Assembly: GCF_029227915.1 (NCBI RefSeq)
Contig: NC_079885.1
Coordinates: 7,316,001 to 7,380,000 of the forward strand
From: Hydractinia symbiolongicarpus
Lineage: Eukaryota > Cnidaria > Hydrozoa > Anthoathecata > Hydractiniidae
Length of the DNA: 64,000 nt
Direction of reading: 5' to 3'
Shown here one piece after another: positions 1 to 11,597 of this stretch (its first letter is position 1; every line of letters begins with the position of its first letter). Both the position numbers and the translations under genes were made by a program. The notes beneath the pieces are model-generated. The model was not told the DNA's origin, ran no database searches, and worked only from the letters and a program-made list of their open reading frames with translations.

Positions 1-3000
1 CTTTCTCAATAGTCCAATCAGTTTTTTGCTTCGATTACTAAACTTCGCTTCATCACAAAGAGAACGAATTTAAAATGTATAGCTACAATTGTCTGATGCA
101 TTTTCAATCAATTCTTTTGTAATGTTATATAATCGTACGTTTTAAAAAATATCTCTGACAGCAACATTACACTCATTATTTCTTATAAGAATACGGGTAA
201 ATTTGGCTTAAGCTCAATATGCTTAAGATTTCCCCAATTTGAGCCTGAAATTATGCTTAACGCATGCTTAATTTCAAAACTCATTTTATGGTCTGATACA
301 TATTTCGTTTGATATGAACACTGTAATGGTCTCTTTAACATTCGAATCTTGTGAGTGGCTCAATTCGAATGTGTTAAAAGCATATTAATATTTACCTGTC
401 TTGCTAGCTCCTGGACTGAGTTAAACATTTTGTTCCATTTATTTGTACATAGTTTAGTTCAAAAGATTATTTCATGCAAAAATGCTGTTTCCTATCACTT
501 AACCTCGTCCTTTGTGTGAAACTATTTTTTACACTTGATTTGGGAAGAAATGGAAGTGAGGGAAAAAAATTCCAAGGCTGGGAAATATGCTTAGTATATG
601 CTTTTTTTTAAGCATGTGAGCTTAAGTATGCTTATAAGCTTTATGCTTATAAAAAATAACGAGTGTATACTTCGACAAGAACAGTTTGTTTTTTACATTT
701 AAGATTCGAATTACATTCATATTCGAATGCGATGCAACCTCCGTCCCAGAACACAAAAATGTAAAATATAGAAAAACATAGAAGCTTTAAGCTACTAACC
801 TCATGATGAGTAAACATTGTTTGAAGTAACTTTTTTAAGGATTAACTTGAAAAACAGACAACGTTCTTCGCTTTGGTTTCTTTTTCAGTTGATAAACAAC
901 TTGCTTTCGTGAGATACGGTGCGCACATGGTTAACCGGGGGTAAAATTATATTATTTTAATCGTAACGACCAATAACGGCGCTGTAGCATAAATGACAAA
1001 TGGACCCCCTGTTTTCTCATTTGGCGGCTTACTTATTTTTTAGTAAATTTTAGCGTACGGCAACGTCATAAGAAAGCGACCCGTGAGTTGCGTGTCGTGG
1101 ACTCACAATTTTACTCACGCAAGGGAATTAATATATAAGACTAGTCGTTAATCCGTGGAAAAATCCGCGGGGTCGCCGTCCTTTATGTACCGCATTTCGT
1201 ATGTCTCGCTACCTAAGGTGCCATCTTGCGCAGAGACAGACAGACGACGGCTATTATTATAGAGATAATATAATTCACTACTTTCGTTATCACTCGAGGT
1301 CAAAATTCGAAACAATCCTGTCTAAAAACAGAAACGTTCTATACAGAATTCTGCAACTTGACATTCTTGTTGTTTATTTCCTTAAGAATGTTTTTATTGA
1401 TAAATATATTGTAGAATAATCATTTCCAATGCTTCTTTGAACTTTTGTTTCGTGCTTGTTTACATATTAAGCTACCATTTTTTTGACGACCATACCGGAC
1501 CGTCGTCAAGAGGGCTAGTCCAATCAGATTGTCTAAAAACCCGTATTAACCGCTTGCAAAATCCAGATGGTTAACAATTTCCTTTTTTGATATCCAAGGC
1601 TGCGCGAAAAAGTGACCTTGGGCCAGACCTGTATGTTCTACTACTTAATTGGTCTTCCAAGTTACCGATAATTATAAAAATTAAATAATTTAAGAGTAAA
1701 AATAACAGGAAAACAATATTGGCGGTGAGCTTTAGTGCAAGAGAGATGCAGAAGAAGGCTTATGTTATTCTCTTGATGCATTTTTATAAAACAACATTTT
1801 TCGCTTTGTCATTGTAACGTAAAGTTTAAAGGAAATTTAAAAGTATCTTGTTATACATGTAGAGAAAGTTAAAGTAAGTTTCTCTTTTTTCGCAGGGACC
1901 TGATGTACTAGTGGAGACCTAGTGCCTCACGCTGAATTTAGGGCCACAGAAGAAATGTCTGCACTATCTTGGTTTCCTATTCCCTTTTCCATTAGATAAC
2001 TCTCAAAAGTCCAAAAACGTTCTTCGTCTCGATTGAGCGTCTCTGAGCCCATCAAGTGCAAAGAGGATTATTGACTTGAAAGTTTGCTTTTGGACCATTA
2101 TGAAGGATTTGACATAAAATTTGCTTCGTATTAACATATCTACTTGAGTTGCAGAATTTATGCCTGTTAAGGGTGGCCAATGAGAATAATTATAAATATA
2201 ATTGATTTTGACGGAATAACAAAGAAATGAGTACAATTTATATTGCGGAATGATATATTTAAAGCCTGTGCATTTGCTAAGAAAGTTCCAGACCAAATCA
2301 GCTTGTCGTTATCTTTTGGGCTAAATTTTGATTGAGGTCAGCCCAGCTTATTCTCATATTCTACAGAACAATATAAATAGGGTGATAGAGCCTAGCATTA
2401 TAGACTACTATTCAATTCATTTTGACTCTTACTTTTCGAAGGATATCAGATATTTACCCTAAATACTTTAACACACAGCTTATCAAACATATGAAGTATA
2501 TACAATAATCTGTCTTAGTCAAAACTTAGGTAATATTAGCTTTCGACGGATAACTTAATATTTCTCTGCAAACTGTTTTCGGCATTGATTAAAATAAAAC
2601 CTAAGCCGTCATGCTGAACATAACTGGCACAATGTGCTGCCATTTTTTTATCCGTTTACAAATACTACCCATGAACTGTTAGTTGTGTTAAATTACACTC
2701 AAAAAGTTTGCCTAGCTACGCTATCCAGCAAAAGCAATAAAATCACACGTCTAAGAGTTCCGTGGCTTGTTTTTTACTCAGCTATACTTTCACCATTACC
2801 CTAAAGATAAAATTATGGTAGGTAAAAATAATAAAGCACTAATATCATTTAGGAGCAAGGTTTATTGTTATGCAGGGGCAGAGAAATTTAGGACAATAAA
2901 GTTATCTTTTTGGTCCATAGATATATTTAGTTAAAGAAGCAAAATAAATACATTTAAGATTTGTTTGTAGCCATGACAAAGTGAACCTAAAATGTTGTAG

Positions 3001-3586
3001 CTACCCTTGTTAGCTAGCTAACTTTTAATCACAATGTAGGTTGGTGGAACTGGATTTTTTTAAATAAAAATAAAACTCTTTTCATTTTTGTTATCGATCA
3101 GATTAACATTGTTTGCGTAAATTATAAAATACGGTGTTCTGGACAGTACACATGCAATTTCTTTAAATCAAATTATAATAATACGCACAAATTCTGCTGA
3201 TTTTAACCAACCTGGCTCGAGGTTTAGGTTGCAGGCAAATGTTCTTGTTGGGTCATATTATCATACCGAAAATCGAAATTCAACAGAGTATAAATTTGCC
3301 TTTCTCTCATTCATAAACTTGTTTGCGTATACGCGAGTAATAACTTTAAGGAGAAACGAGAAATTTTCTTTTTCCATCTCGCTCCTGGTATTAAACTCGT
3401 GTTTTAAATTATTTTGGAATCCAGTTTAATTTTAGGGCATTATAACCATTCATGTTTCTGGCACTCAAAAGTATTTATCTCGAAGAGCCTTAGGGACGAG
3501 AATGTTCGAGAACATGCACATAGCAAGATTATGCTTTTTGAGGCCCAAATGCACAACACTACATGTACATTTTTGTCGTACTCACT
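1..3586. other. Noncoding, AT-rich; no convincing gene
   Basis: Short open frames occur on both strands (for example 2003-2296 minus), but none shows a recognisable domain or clear splice context. The stretch 200-660 is rich in GCTTAAG/AAGCATA-type inverted words that make small hairpins. A copy of the CCCGTGG-hairpin repeat family lies near 1137-1271 and is listed separately. Confidence 0.5.
1137..1271. repeat. Dispersed repeat with CCGTGG...CCGCGG hairpin
   Basis: The stretch begins CTAGTCGTTAATCCGTGG and continues through a short hairpin, then GACAGACAGACGACGG and a TATTATTATAGAGATA end. Related pieces occur at about 25185-25226, 27480-28010, 28635-28665, 43495-43625, 45855-45896, 51955-52005 and 63380-63415. 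Common words are ACTAGTC, CCCGTGG or CCACGGG, and GACAGACG. This looks like a short non-autonomous dispersed element; its class is not known to me. Confidence 0.5.
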
Positions 3587-3700
3587 TAGGCTGGTTTATA
3601 TTATGGGCTAACTATAGGTCAACCATAGTGCGCATGATAGGAATTTCAATATATGAGCTAACTGTGCTTGATGTATTCGTAAAACGTTTACACTCGTTTA
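3587..3700. repeat. Left copy of an outer inverted repeat (MITE-like)
   Basis: The words GGCTGGTTTATATTATGGGC and ATGAGCTAAC here match, in inverted orientation, GCCCATAGTGAAAACCAAGC and TAGCTCATTGTTAGC at about 9200-9314. The pair lies outside the DIRS terminal repeats. It may be the two halves of a MITE interrupted by the retrotransposon, or outer parts of a longer element. Confidence 0.45.
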
Positions 3701-3900
3701 CAATCGTAAGCTCTTTTATATCCTTATATAAAAAATATTATCGCCAATTCCCACATTTCATTCTTGATAAATTCTGGAGAATTAGCCACTTCTTCTTCCT
3801 ATGCATTTTCACACAGACTATCTTTGTAGCCCCTATCCGTTTTGTTAAAAAAGACGGGGGAAATCATTTACCCTGGACGTCCACTGTTCTTCTTCAATGG

Positions 3901-3926
3901 TTTATTTATTTATTTATTTATTTTAT
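3901..3926. repeat. (TTTA)n microsatellite
   Basis: A short run of TTTA repeats lies in the spacer between the outer inverted repeat and the DIRS left end. Confidence 0.7.
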
Positions 3927-4119
3927 CATTTTAAGTTTTAAATGACCTTTTACAACGAATGATATTATTTTTAAAAACACAAATTGCTTTGAGCACGATT
4001 TTTGTCGGCTACCTCTGAAGATTGCTGAAAGTGAGCTTATCTTACCGTTAGCCGATTTTTTAAAATTCACCAAATTAAACAAGCACAGTGCAGTTTGATT
4101 AGAATTATTTTTCCCTACA

Positions 4120-4175
4120 GGTTCCCCACCCTGGCAAGAGTTCATGTGAGATCGGTCCGGCCCCCCAAATATCCT
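4120..4175. repeat. DIRS left inverted terminal repeat (core)
   Basis: It pairs with 9107-9164 in inverted orientation. The shared words are GGTTCC, CACCCTGGCAAGA, AGATCGG and GCCCCCCAAATATCCT. Confidence 0.8.
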
Positions 4176-4285
4176 ACTTCCAAGCATGGTATTTAACCGT
4201 ATATCATAAAACACCACCATAGGGAGGGTGTGGTGGGCACATGAACTTAAATATACACCACAAAAAATTAAACCACCACTCTATA

Positions 4286-5233
4286 TCATACACATAAATA
4301 AAGTTTAATCAAATGTTGGATTCCACCAAAATATGCTGTACAAAAATTGGTCGTAACAGGCTCATTGTAAAACTTTGGAAAAGTGCTACCATTGGACCAA
4401 CCAGCCGCTTTTCCCATATTTAAAAGAGACAAACTAATTTGTTTTGATTTTGATGTAGAAGCAGCACAAGATGAGTGCGCCTTAAAAAAATTTGTGTCCA
4501 GCCCCGCAGCTTGCAACATTTTACAGGTCCACCTTGCAATAGTTGCAGATGTTACAGCTTTGTGGGGTGAAACATAACTTATGAAAAGCCTTTTCTCACT
4601 GTTGCTCAGACCATTAGTTCTAGCAAGGTATTCTATAAGGTTTTGCACAACACAGACTTTCCTGTTAGTGGGATGTGCAAGAAATTTCAATGGTTTCTGG
4701 TGATTTGTCGGTCTACTTTGTTTAAGTAAACTGTGAATAAAGATGCAAACCATCTAAAGACAAAACACTGAGTGTCTATGATCGTTGACCACTAAGAACA
4801 CACATCAAGACAACTAACGTTAATAATTGTAAGATAACTCTTCTGGTGGTGGCAAAGAGTCAAAGTACCTCAACACTACATCCACATCAAAAATTATTGT
4901 ATATCGAGGAAGAGTTGGTCGTTCCTTGAAAATGCCACGCAATAAACGTTTGATTATAGGTTGGTTGCCAAACGTTATCGCATGGTCAGGTTTGAGTATA
5001 GATAATAGAGCAGATCTGGCTGTATTCAAAGCAAAGTATTCTAACTTGGTGGAGTAAAATAACTCAGCTAAAAAATCTGCACCTGTAACTGTAGGAGCTG
5101 AGGTTGGATCAAGGTTTTTGGTGCTGCAATAATCAAGCCATTTCTTGATATAAGGTGCATAATGCTTCCTTGTTTTAGAAGTCCATGATTTAATAATCAA
5201 AGACTTTACCTTGTAAGAAACATCAAATTGCAC
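4286..5233 (-). pseudogene. DIRS tyrosine recombinase, inactivated
   Basis: The N-terminal core-binding half (4820-5233) has the typical SWTSKTRKHYAPYIKKWLDY beginning of DIRS recombinases. The catalytic half is at 4286-4753. The two pieces are in the same frame but are separated by a broken stretch in which the box I motif SGQR (about 4770) is readable only in another frame, with stops. In the C-terminal half the box II H-x-x-R reads AHSSCAAS: the catalytic Arg has become Cys, a single C-to-T change at a CpG. The nucleophile region FYN is kept. Tyrosine recombinases of this family cut and rejoin DNA through that Tyr. This copy cannot be active. Confidence 0.85.
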
Positions 5234-5235
5234 AA

Positions 5236-5590
5236 TCAGGTTCGAATCAACACTGCAAGAAAATCCAGGTTTTTGTGTAGTGGATGAAGTAACGACGGTT
5301 GATTTGGAAGAAATAGCTGCTCCCTAGAAGGTAAAATTACATAAGGATTTGTAACAGCAGCCTGGAGAAGTAATGGGGACCATAATTGGTTTGGCCAATT
5401 TGGTACAACAATCAAGCCTTCAATTTTGTCCTGAATGGCTTTTTGCACAACTGCACCTACACAGACGTATGGCGGAGTAAGGCCAATTCATAATGAAAGC
5501 ATATCAATGTGTAGCACAAGGGTCTGGTCTATATGAAACAAATGTATCCAGTTGAGTATTGATTCTACTGGCAAATAAATCAATATCAGG
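5236..5590 (-). pseudogene. DIRS RNase H/recombinase linker region
   Basis: Minus-strand translation gives DIDLFASRINTQLDTFVSYR followed by PDPCATH, a stop, and then a W..QLW.PLL piece in a shifted frame. This PDIDLFAS...PDP pattern is the conserved segment that follows RNase H in DIRS and related elements. It was joined to the RNase H at 6618 before the LINE inserted. At least one stop and one frameshift are present. Confidence 0.75.
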
Positions 5591-5593
5591 GAA

Positions 5594-6617
5594 TTTTTTT
5601 TTTTTTTTGTCTTTTTGTTTTGCCGTTGAAGAATTTACAGTTTTCCGTAAGAATAAAATACAAATGTTAAGCTATTATATCGTATAATCTAAAGATAGGA
5701 TTGCATATGCTGAAAATATTAGCTAGAGAGGTAAAAAAATGGCAGGAGCGAGAAGAAGGCTATAATAGCCTTATCACCAAGCCCCCAACCTATATAAAAG
5801 GTTAGCATTGAAGATGATGAGGAGTTGTGTTATATGTGTCGTATGTTGTAACTGTCGTGTGTTCTAAAATAAATATAGATTGTCAGTAGTCAATAGTTTA
5901 TGTTTTAGTTTATGTTTGAATTCGTTAAGTGATGTAATAGTTTTCATGTCGTTATCAAGAAATGTATTCCACAATTTAGGTCCTCTGCTAGTTATAGAGA
6001 ACTTTGTGATTGTATAATTAATCCTAGGTTGAAAAAAACTGTTAATTGAAAATCTGGATGGATATTTATGTTGTATCTTCTGAAACATATTATTAAATAC
6101 TCTTGGTAACATATTATTTTCAAGCTTAAACATAAAAATAAGAGTTTGATAAATGTTTAGTTGGTATACATTTAGTACACTGATCTTTCCTAATAACTCT
6201 CTGGAGTGAGTGTACCTGTCAACATTTAAAACAATTCTGATTACATGTTTTTGTTTATTTTGTAATTTTGTAGCATTGGTGCTGCACCATGCAATATTTG
6301 CATAATCTTGATAGCAGTGAATGAAAGAAGAATAAACAATTCTGATCTAGAACAAATTTTTCTTTAAATAGGATGCCAATATTCTTTGCGACCTTTTCTT
6401 CTAAAAAATTTATATGTTCTCTCCAAGTAACATTTTCATCAAGAATAACTCCTAAAAATTTCATGGATTGTGCTCTTTTTACACTTAAATTATTAATAAA
6501 AAAATCAGGAAACTTCAATGGCATATCATCTTTTTTATTTTTCCTGTGAAAAAGTGTGTACTTTGTTTTAGAAATATTTAGGGACAGTCTGTTTGCCTTA
6601 AACCATTCTGCCAGCAA
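5594..6617 (-). mobile_element. 5'-truncated LINE inserted in the DIRS element
   Basis: The C-terminal end of a non-LTR reverse transcriptase reads leftward. The stretch 6255-6617 holds AEWFKANRLSLNISKTKY and FLGVILDENVTWREHI, the thumb region of LINE reverse transcriptases. The stretch 5864-6133 holds the closing SRGPKLWN...LNEFKHKLKHKLL segment. The two are in different frames, and a single frameshift near 6330-6350 restores continuity of the pattern. The 3' end is a run of T at 5594-5608 on the plus strand, which is the poly(A) tail of a minus-strand insertion. The 5' end falls directly after the DIRS RNase H sequence, as expected for a truncated target-primed insertion. Only very short shared bases (AATT) flank it, so the target duplication is not proven. 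Confidence 0.85.
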
Positions 6618-7618
6618 TTAAAAGTGTGAAACAATGTGCAGAAAGATCTTTTCACTTAATTTCCATTCTGTTTCAATTTCATGCTTCCTAGATTCTATAT
6701 CAGCTTCTACATTAAGAAGCCCTGGAATGTGTGAGATAGTAAGCCAATGTCTAATGGCCCAATCCCAAATATGCTTGACAGCAATATCACAAGAGATAAA
6801 ACGGCAACTGCCAATGTTGGTTATGCAATGTACAGCTGTTGTATTATCACACAATACTTTGATGTGGGTGTTGAAAACTGAGTCACATAATGACCTCAGT
6901 CAAAAAAAAATAGCTTTCAGCTCTAATACATTTATATGCTGCTCAGACTCAACTTCTGAGAATAAGCCACTGGTTTGTGAGTTAGAACATACTGCACCCC
7001 ACCCAAGCTTAAAAGCATTAGTGGAAATAATCATTGTGGGGTTACCAAATGGGATATGACTGTATGATGAGGTAATATTGTCACACAACCACTGTATACC
7101 TGCTATTGCATTACCAGACAAAGTAGTGTATGAATCAAAATTGCCATAGTTTTTTCTTAATGAGTCTATCTTTATTGGGATGATCTTAAGACAGCAAGAG
7201 GTGGTTTAAGAAGCTACGTAAATTTTTGTGGTCCAGAACACAAACCATTAGGGAGACAAGTGAACTGGTTTAACACACCATCATCATAAAACTTTAAGAA
7301 TTTTTGATGTTCGTCATCTATATGAACAGAGTAATAAGCATCTTTGATATCAATTTTTGCCATAAAGCAGTTTTTTGTAACTAATTTCAAAACTGAAGAA
7401 ATTGTGTCCATTTTAAAATGTATATATGGCATATAACTATTACGATTTTTTAAATTCAAAATGAGTCTGAATGAACCACCAGGCTTTGGAGTGAGAAAAA
7501 TAGGAGATATAAACTCTCCAGCTACATGATAACTTTGTATGATTACTCCTTTTTTAAGTAACCTGGTGATCTCTGATTTGATAAATTTGTTTTTATCAGC
7601 AGAGAAAGAACAGTTCAT
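6618..7618 (-). pseudogene. DIRS reverse transcriptase and RNase H, deleted
   Basis: The N-terminal half of RT (7214-7618) is clear: LTPKPGGSFRLILNLKNRN, AKIDIKDAYYSVHI with the first catalytic Asp, and CLPNGLCSGPQKFT. The palm part that should carry the second Asp pair (xxDD) is absent: sequence jumps from this point to a piece read from about 7190 down to 6900 that is already at the start of RNase H (AFKLGWGAVCSN...EQHINVLELKA). RNase H ends at 6618-6854 (CDNTTAV, then HIPGLLNVEADIESR). An internal deletion therefore removed the RT active site, and the reading frame changes several times. Confidence 0.85.
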
Positions 7619-7662
7619 GCTTTCAGCATTACCAGGTTATAGTGGTTCCTTAAATTCTATTT

Positions 7663-8929
7663 TTAGACCAGAAACGGTTGACAACACCTCATGGTCTGAT
7701 GTGAATTCTTTCCATGCAGGCAAAATCTAGAAATAGCACCTGTCTGGAAATTTTTAGCATTTTCAGCTAACTTAGTTTTAAGGTTTGATATATACGTACT
7801 TACATTGAAGGCTGCAGTTCTTTTCTGCTTCTGTTGAAGGGCTTCCGATGACTTTGTTGTGGTTTCTTGCCCTTCTTTAAACATCCTGGATGTTGTCGTT
7901 GAGCTAGGGATTTTACTAAACCTCCCAACATAAGGATATGATTGATATTTCCTGCTATTGTTGTAGCTATATGTACTGGATTAGGACAAGGCAAGCTTCG
8001 AGGCTTCCTAGGCTTCTCTTATACTCTTTTGTAAATCATCCCCAAGCAGAAATTCATTGCATGGTCTACCCGGGTTACATAGAACCCTGTATTGAGGGTT
8101 CAAAGAGGTGCGAACATTTTGTTTTCTTTTATTATTTAGGTCTGTGTTGACTGAACCGAGTAATGTTATTGCATCGAAACAATTCATGACAACATTGTTC
8201 GAATTCAAGGGACAGTCAGACTGTAAAACTTTTTCAACCGCCTCAATAATGGCAGATGTTGCACTCAACATTGTTTGCCGTGTGTTGTACAAATTTCTCT
8301 CATTAAGTTTTTGAAATTCTGAAAAAACTTTTGAGATTAAGAATGCATTTGTTCATCTTTGGCACAGCCATTTTAGTACAGATTTTGTACAGCAGCAAGT
8401 GCCTTTTCCCTACCTTCTTTTTTACCTCTGGAATAAAACATTTTTCCAGGAAATGAGCCGTAACTCTAGTGGCAACATTTTCTTTGATTTTTTCACCAAG
8501 GTCTAGTGATTGTGGCATTTAATTATCCACTTGTAAGAGAATGTCTTCTCCACATCACGGTAGCTTTTTGCCACCATGTTTATTTGGAGTAAATAATACA
8601 TCTTACATATTATCTCCAGGGATAGTGTTCTCAAGGGAATGCCTTGGTAAGTTATTTTCATCACTGTTGTCATTATCATGCTCAGAAGAAGTATCTCCTG
8701 GTATATTATCCTCGTCATCAGAAAGACGGTATTTGTCGGCATGGACAGACAGGGAATCGTCAGATGGAGGCAGTGGTCTCCTCCTTTGTCCATGCAGTAA
8801 AGGAGATAACTCTTTTCTTATTGCACTGAGTACATTTGCAATAATTGCTTGTCTCATATCGTTGTCTGTGCCTTCGACATTTGTTGTAGTAGGAGAAGTA
8901 ACTGTAGTATCATTTAAATTTTCAGCCAT
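7663..8929 (-). pseudogene. DIRS gag-like ORF, broken
   Basis: The minus strand starts at MAENLNDTTVTSPTT (8929) with an acidic Ser/Asp-rich stretch. It continues, through stops and frame changes, into PQSLDLGEKIKENVATRVTA (8518), DLNNKRKQNVRTSLNPQYR and FLLGDDLQKSI (8008-8292), and a linker (7663-7884) that leads into the RT. The LNPQYRxLC and LLGDDL words are typical of the gag of DIRS elements. The pieces at 8929 and 8518 share a frame, separated by three stops. Its role would have been a nucleic-acid-binding particle protein. Confidence 0.7.
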
Positions 8930-9106
8930 GCTTTCAGCTGTATACAGGGACTAAAACTGTCAAAATACAATCAGTTGCAAATAAATGATGATATCAGAAA
9001 TCTACAAAAAATAAACTACAGTAAAATGTGGTGCAGAAATCCAAGATAAAAGTCAATAGAAAACTTATCTTATCTGTTTTTTTTTTTATTTCGGAAGAAC
9101 AGGTCA

Positions 9107-9164
9107 GAGGATATTTGGGGGGCTGGGCCGATCTTATATGAATTCTTGCCAGGGTGCCGGAACC
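9107..9164. repeat. DIRS right inverted terminal repeat (core)
   Basis: Inverted partner of 4120-4175. Confidence 0.8.
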
Positions 9165-9199
9165 GAAAGAGGAAAATAATCACAGTTTTTTGATATTTC

Positions 9200-9314
9200 G
9201 TTTCGGCTAATAATGAGCTAACGTTCGTTTTACGTTCACACTATGAGCTAAGGTCTTAACGCGTCATACTCCTATACCTAGCTCATTGTTAGCCCATAGT
9301 GAAAACCAAGCTTA
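9200..9314. repeat. Right copy of the outer inverted repeat (MITE-like)
   Basis: It contains TAGCTCATTGTTAGCCCATA followed by GTGAAAACCAAGC, the inverse of the words at 3587-3700. It ends just before the helicase fragment. Confidence 0.45.
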
Positions 9315-9488
9315 AACGATTAAATTATACAAAAACGAGTTTTTATCGCTACAAAAATAATTTATAATTTATGGAGAAAAAACAATGAACAACGGCTACT
9401 TTTATAATTTACGCTCATTGTAGCCAAAAGTCAGCTCCAGGCTTTATGGCTGGAAAAAGATTGAAAAAGAATTAAAAAGAAAGAAGTG

Positions 9489-9818
9489 TTACGACACATT
9501 CTCGACACCAGAGCCGTTGGAGATAAACTCAGACCTTAAAACATCACATTGTATAGTTAATTTCTTTAGACTGTTCATTTGATCTTCGATAATGGAATTT
9601 AACGGACATACGACAACAACAATATTATTCTTCCCAGTCAAAATATCAGGTAGAACTTGGAACAAAAAACCTTTCCCCAAACCAGTAGGCAAATCAGCTA
9701 TGTCATGTCTATGTATCAACTGTTGTAAGCACAAAATCTGTTTCAGTTTGAAGTTAAAGTCATCAAAAAAATTACTTTCTAATGCAGATTGAAGACGCTG
9801 CAACACTACAGGACCCAT
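9489..9818 (-). pseudogene. RecQ-like DNA helicase N-terminal fragment
   Basis: The open frame of 109 residues holds the start of a RecQ-type helicase core: an LKQxQ-like region (FKLKQILCLQQLI), Walker A DLPTGLGKGFLFQVLP at about residues 41-56, and motif Ia VVVVCPLNSIIEDQM at about 67-81. RecQ helicases unwind DNA with ATP. Here nothing downstream of motif Ia is present: the DEAH box and the second RecA domain are missing. The frame ends inside a stretch that recurs inverted at 9982-10013. RecQ-like fragments are scattered in cnidarian genomes, so this could be a duplicated gene piece or transposon cargo. It is unlikely to be functional alone. Confidence 0.7.
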
Positions 9819-10013
9819 GACGGCTTCAGAACAATGCTAAATCACCAACCCAATTCGTCCACACAAACAATAAGTCAAACTAGAAACGGTTACTTTTGCA
9901 ATAAGGGCGTCCGGCAATCGAGTCACAAAAATTACCACATATAGTGGCATATTGTGACCAGACAGGTCCGGAGCTACTTTTGAGTTTATCTCCAAGAGCT
10001 CTGGGGTCGAGAA
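9498..10013. repeat. Inverted repeat bracketing the helicase fragment
   Basis: The minus strand at 9498-9530 reads GAGTTTATCTCCAA, then GCTCTGG, then GTCGAGAATG. The plus strand at 9982-10013 carries the same string with a few differences. The arms are about 33 bases and lie about 450 bases apart. Confidence 0.65.
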
Positions 10014-11500
10014 TGGTTACGACAATAATCGTGAACACTACGACAGTTTAATATGCATGGCAGCGTAAATTATTAAACCGTAAATTAAACAAACAAAAAG
10101 AACAAATAAAAAAGAGAAGAAGAAAATAAGAGCGGGAAAATATCACAAGATTTCGTAGTATCTTGCTTATTACTAGCTGTATAAATCATTTTCACTTTAC
10201 TTTTCATCTTTTCTTCTGTACGCTGGATTGGGGTGATACAATATCATAGAAATGCTAAACATGTTGAACATTTTCATTTATTGTCTACGATACAATTTTG
10301 AATGTATGCATCAATCCCTGACAAAGTTGGCAAGTCCGAAGTTGGCCCTTACAACGAGTTATTTAGGCAATTTGAACATGTCAAAGTTCACTAATACTTA
10401 GATCTTACGGTCTTAGGTTTTTTAGTTAGGTTCCAATGGCCATTGGTCTCAAATTTTGGGGTTTTTGTGAGCCATGGCGTGGATATTTCCGTAAAGCGGA
10501 CATGTTAGAAAGTGCCACTAGCGCATTTTACACGCTACTCACCTGACTTAACGCATCAGAAAAAGGTAGCCTTTTTTGCAACCTACATGGTGCGCGGAAT
10601 TGCTATGTATTACACTATTGTTGATAACCTTTTACACGCTACGGAGAATTTGCAAGATGATGCTGTCGGCACGATATGTCTTAAAATGATACAAAAAGTC
10701 GTAATGTGTAATTTGGCCTTTAGCTTATTTAGATTATTCCCAAATAACGTATCTCGAGAGTGATTTTTAGTATTGTTGCGTGATTTTCACTGTATCCAAA
10801 TCGCACTGTACGCGCAAGGAAACTCGCACCGTAACCCCATAACCGTAACCGCTTATTCTCACCTTAAACTATCGCAGAATACTGAACAGTAATGTTAGAT
10901 ACGCGTGTTTTTTATGCCATCTATTACAAGAAACTTTTGGTCAACCTTGCCCCCAGGGCATCTTGTAACTTTTCTGACTTCGGAACGGCGATACGAACCA
11001 TGGTCCTGGATAAGACTGGACATAATCCGCGCAGATTATGTTGCTGCAAAATGTTTAGCGTCGATTTTTTGAACTAAAACTATTTTGTACTGATGTAGTA
11101 CAATTGTGTACTATTTTTTTGCGCTAATTTCCGAAAATTAATACTCGCGAAAATATATACGAGTACGGTATGTTAAATCTTGTTGCAAGGTTTTTAAAAT
11201 GGTTTAAAGAATTTATAAATTTTAAGTTCCACTAAGTGCATTACATATTTTCTAAATTGAAAGTATCACTTTCAGCTTGTTTAACTTGTCAAACTTACTA
11301 GAATAAACGCAGAATAATCTAAAAAAAAAAAACCGACCTATATTAACAATGATACTTCTTAAGCTAAATAAAAAAACAGGAGACAGAAGAGTCACAATCC
11401 GAAACCTCTCAAGGGCGGGTGGCGCTCTATTTATTGGCCCTTTTTGACATTATATCTTCTCTTCCAAAGATTTAACTAAAAACAGTTAGTGTGCTGGTAA
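10014..11500. other. Noncoding spacer downstream of the peroxidase gene
   Basis: Only short open frames without domain similarity are seen. A minus-strand AATAAA (TTTATT at 11502-11507 on plus) lies about 90 bases past the peroxidase stop and is a plausible poly(A) signal. Confidence 0.5.
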
Positions 11501-11597
11501 TTTTATTTATGAACTGTTATACAGATCTTATGTGCTAATTAAAATAAACAAGATTTAGATTTGCAGTCTTTCAGTGCAATGAAAGTTATGATGCATT

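Larger units (their letters stand above)
4120..9164 (-). mobile_element. Decayed DIRS-type tyrosine-recombinase retrotransposon
   Basis: On the minus strand the order is gag-like region, reverse transcriptase, RNase H, a linker and a tyrosine recombinase, which is the DIRS order. The ends are inverted terminal repeats: the stretch at 4120-4175 (CACCCTGGCAAGA, then AGATCGG, then GCCCCCCAAATATCCT) recurs inverted at 9107-9164. Weaker similarity continues outward to about 4045 and 9210. DIRS elements integrate with a tyrosine recombinase, so no target duplication is expected. All coding parts carry stops or frameshifts, the RT catalytic half is missing, and a LINE is nested at 5594-6617. The copy is dead, and its exact ends are approximate. 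Confidence 0.85.

Noticed and set aside
2003-2296. 97-residue open frame on minus
   Set aside because: No recognisable domain, no splice context and AT-driven composition.
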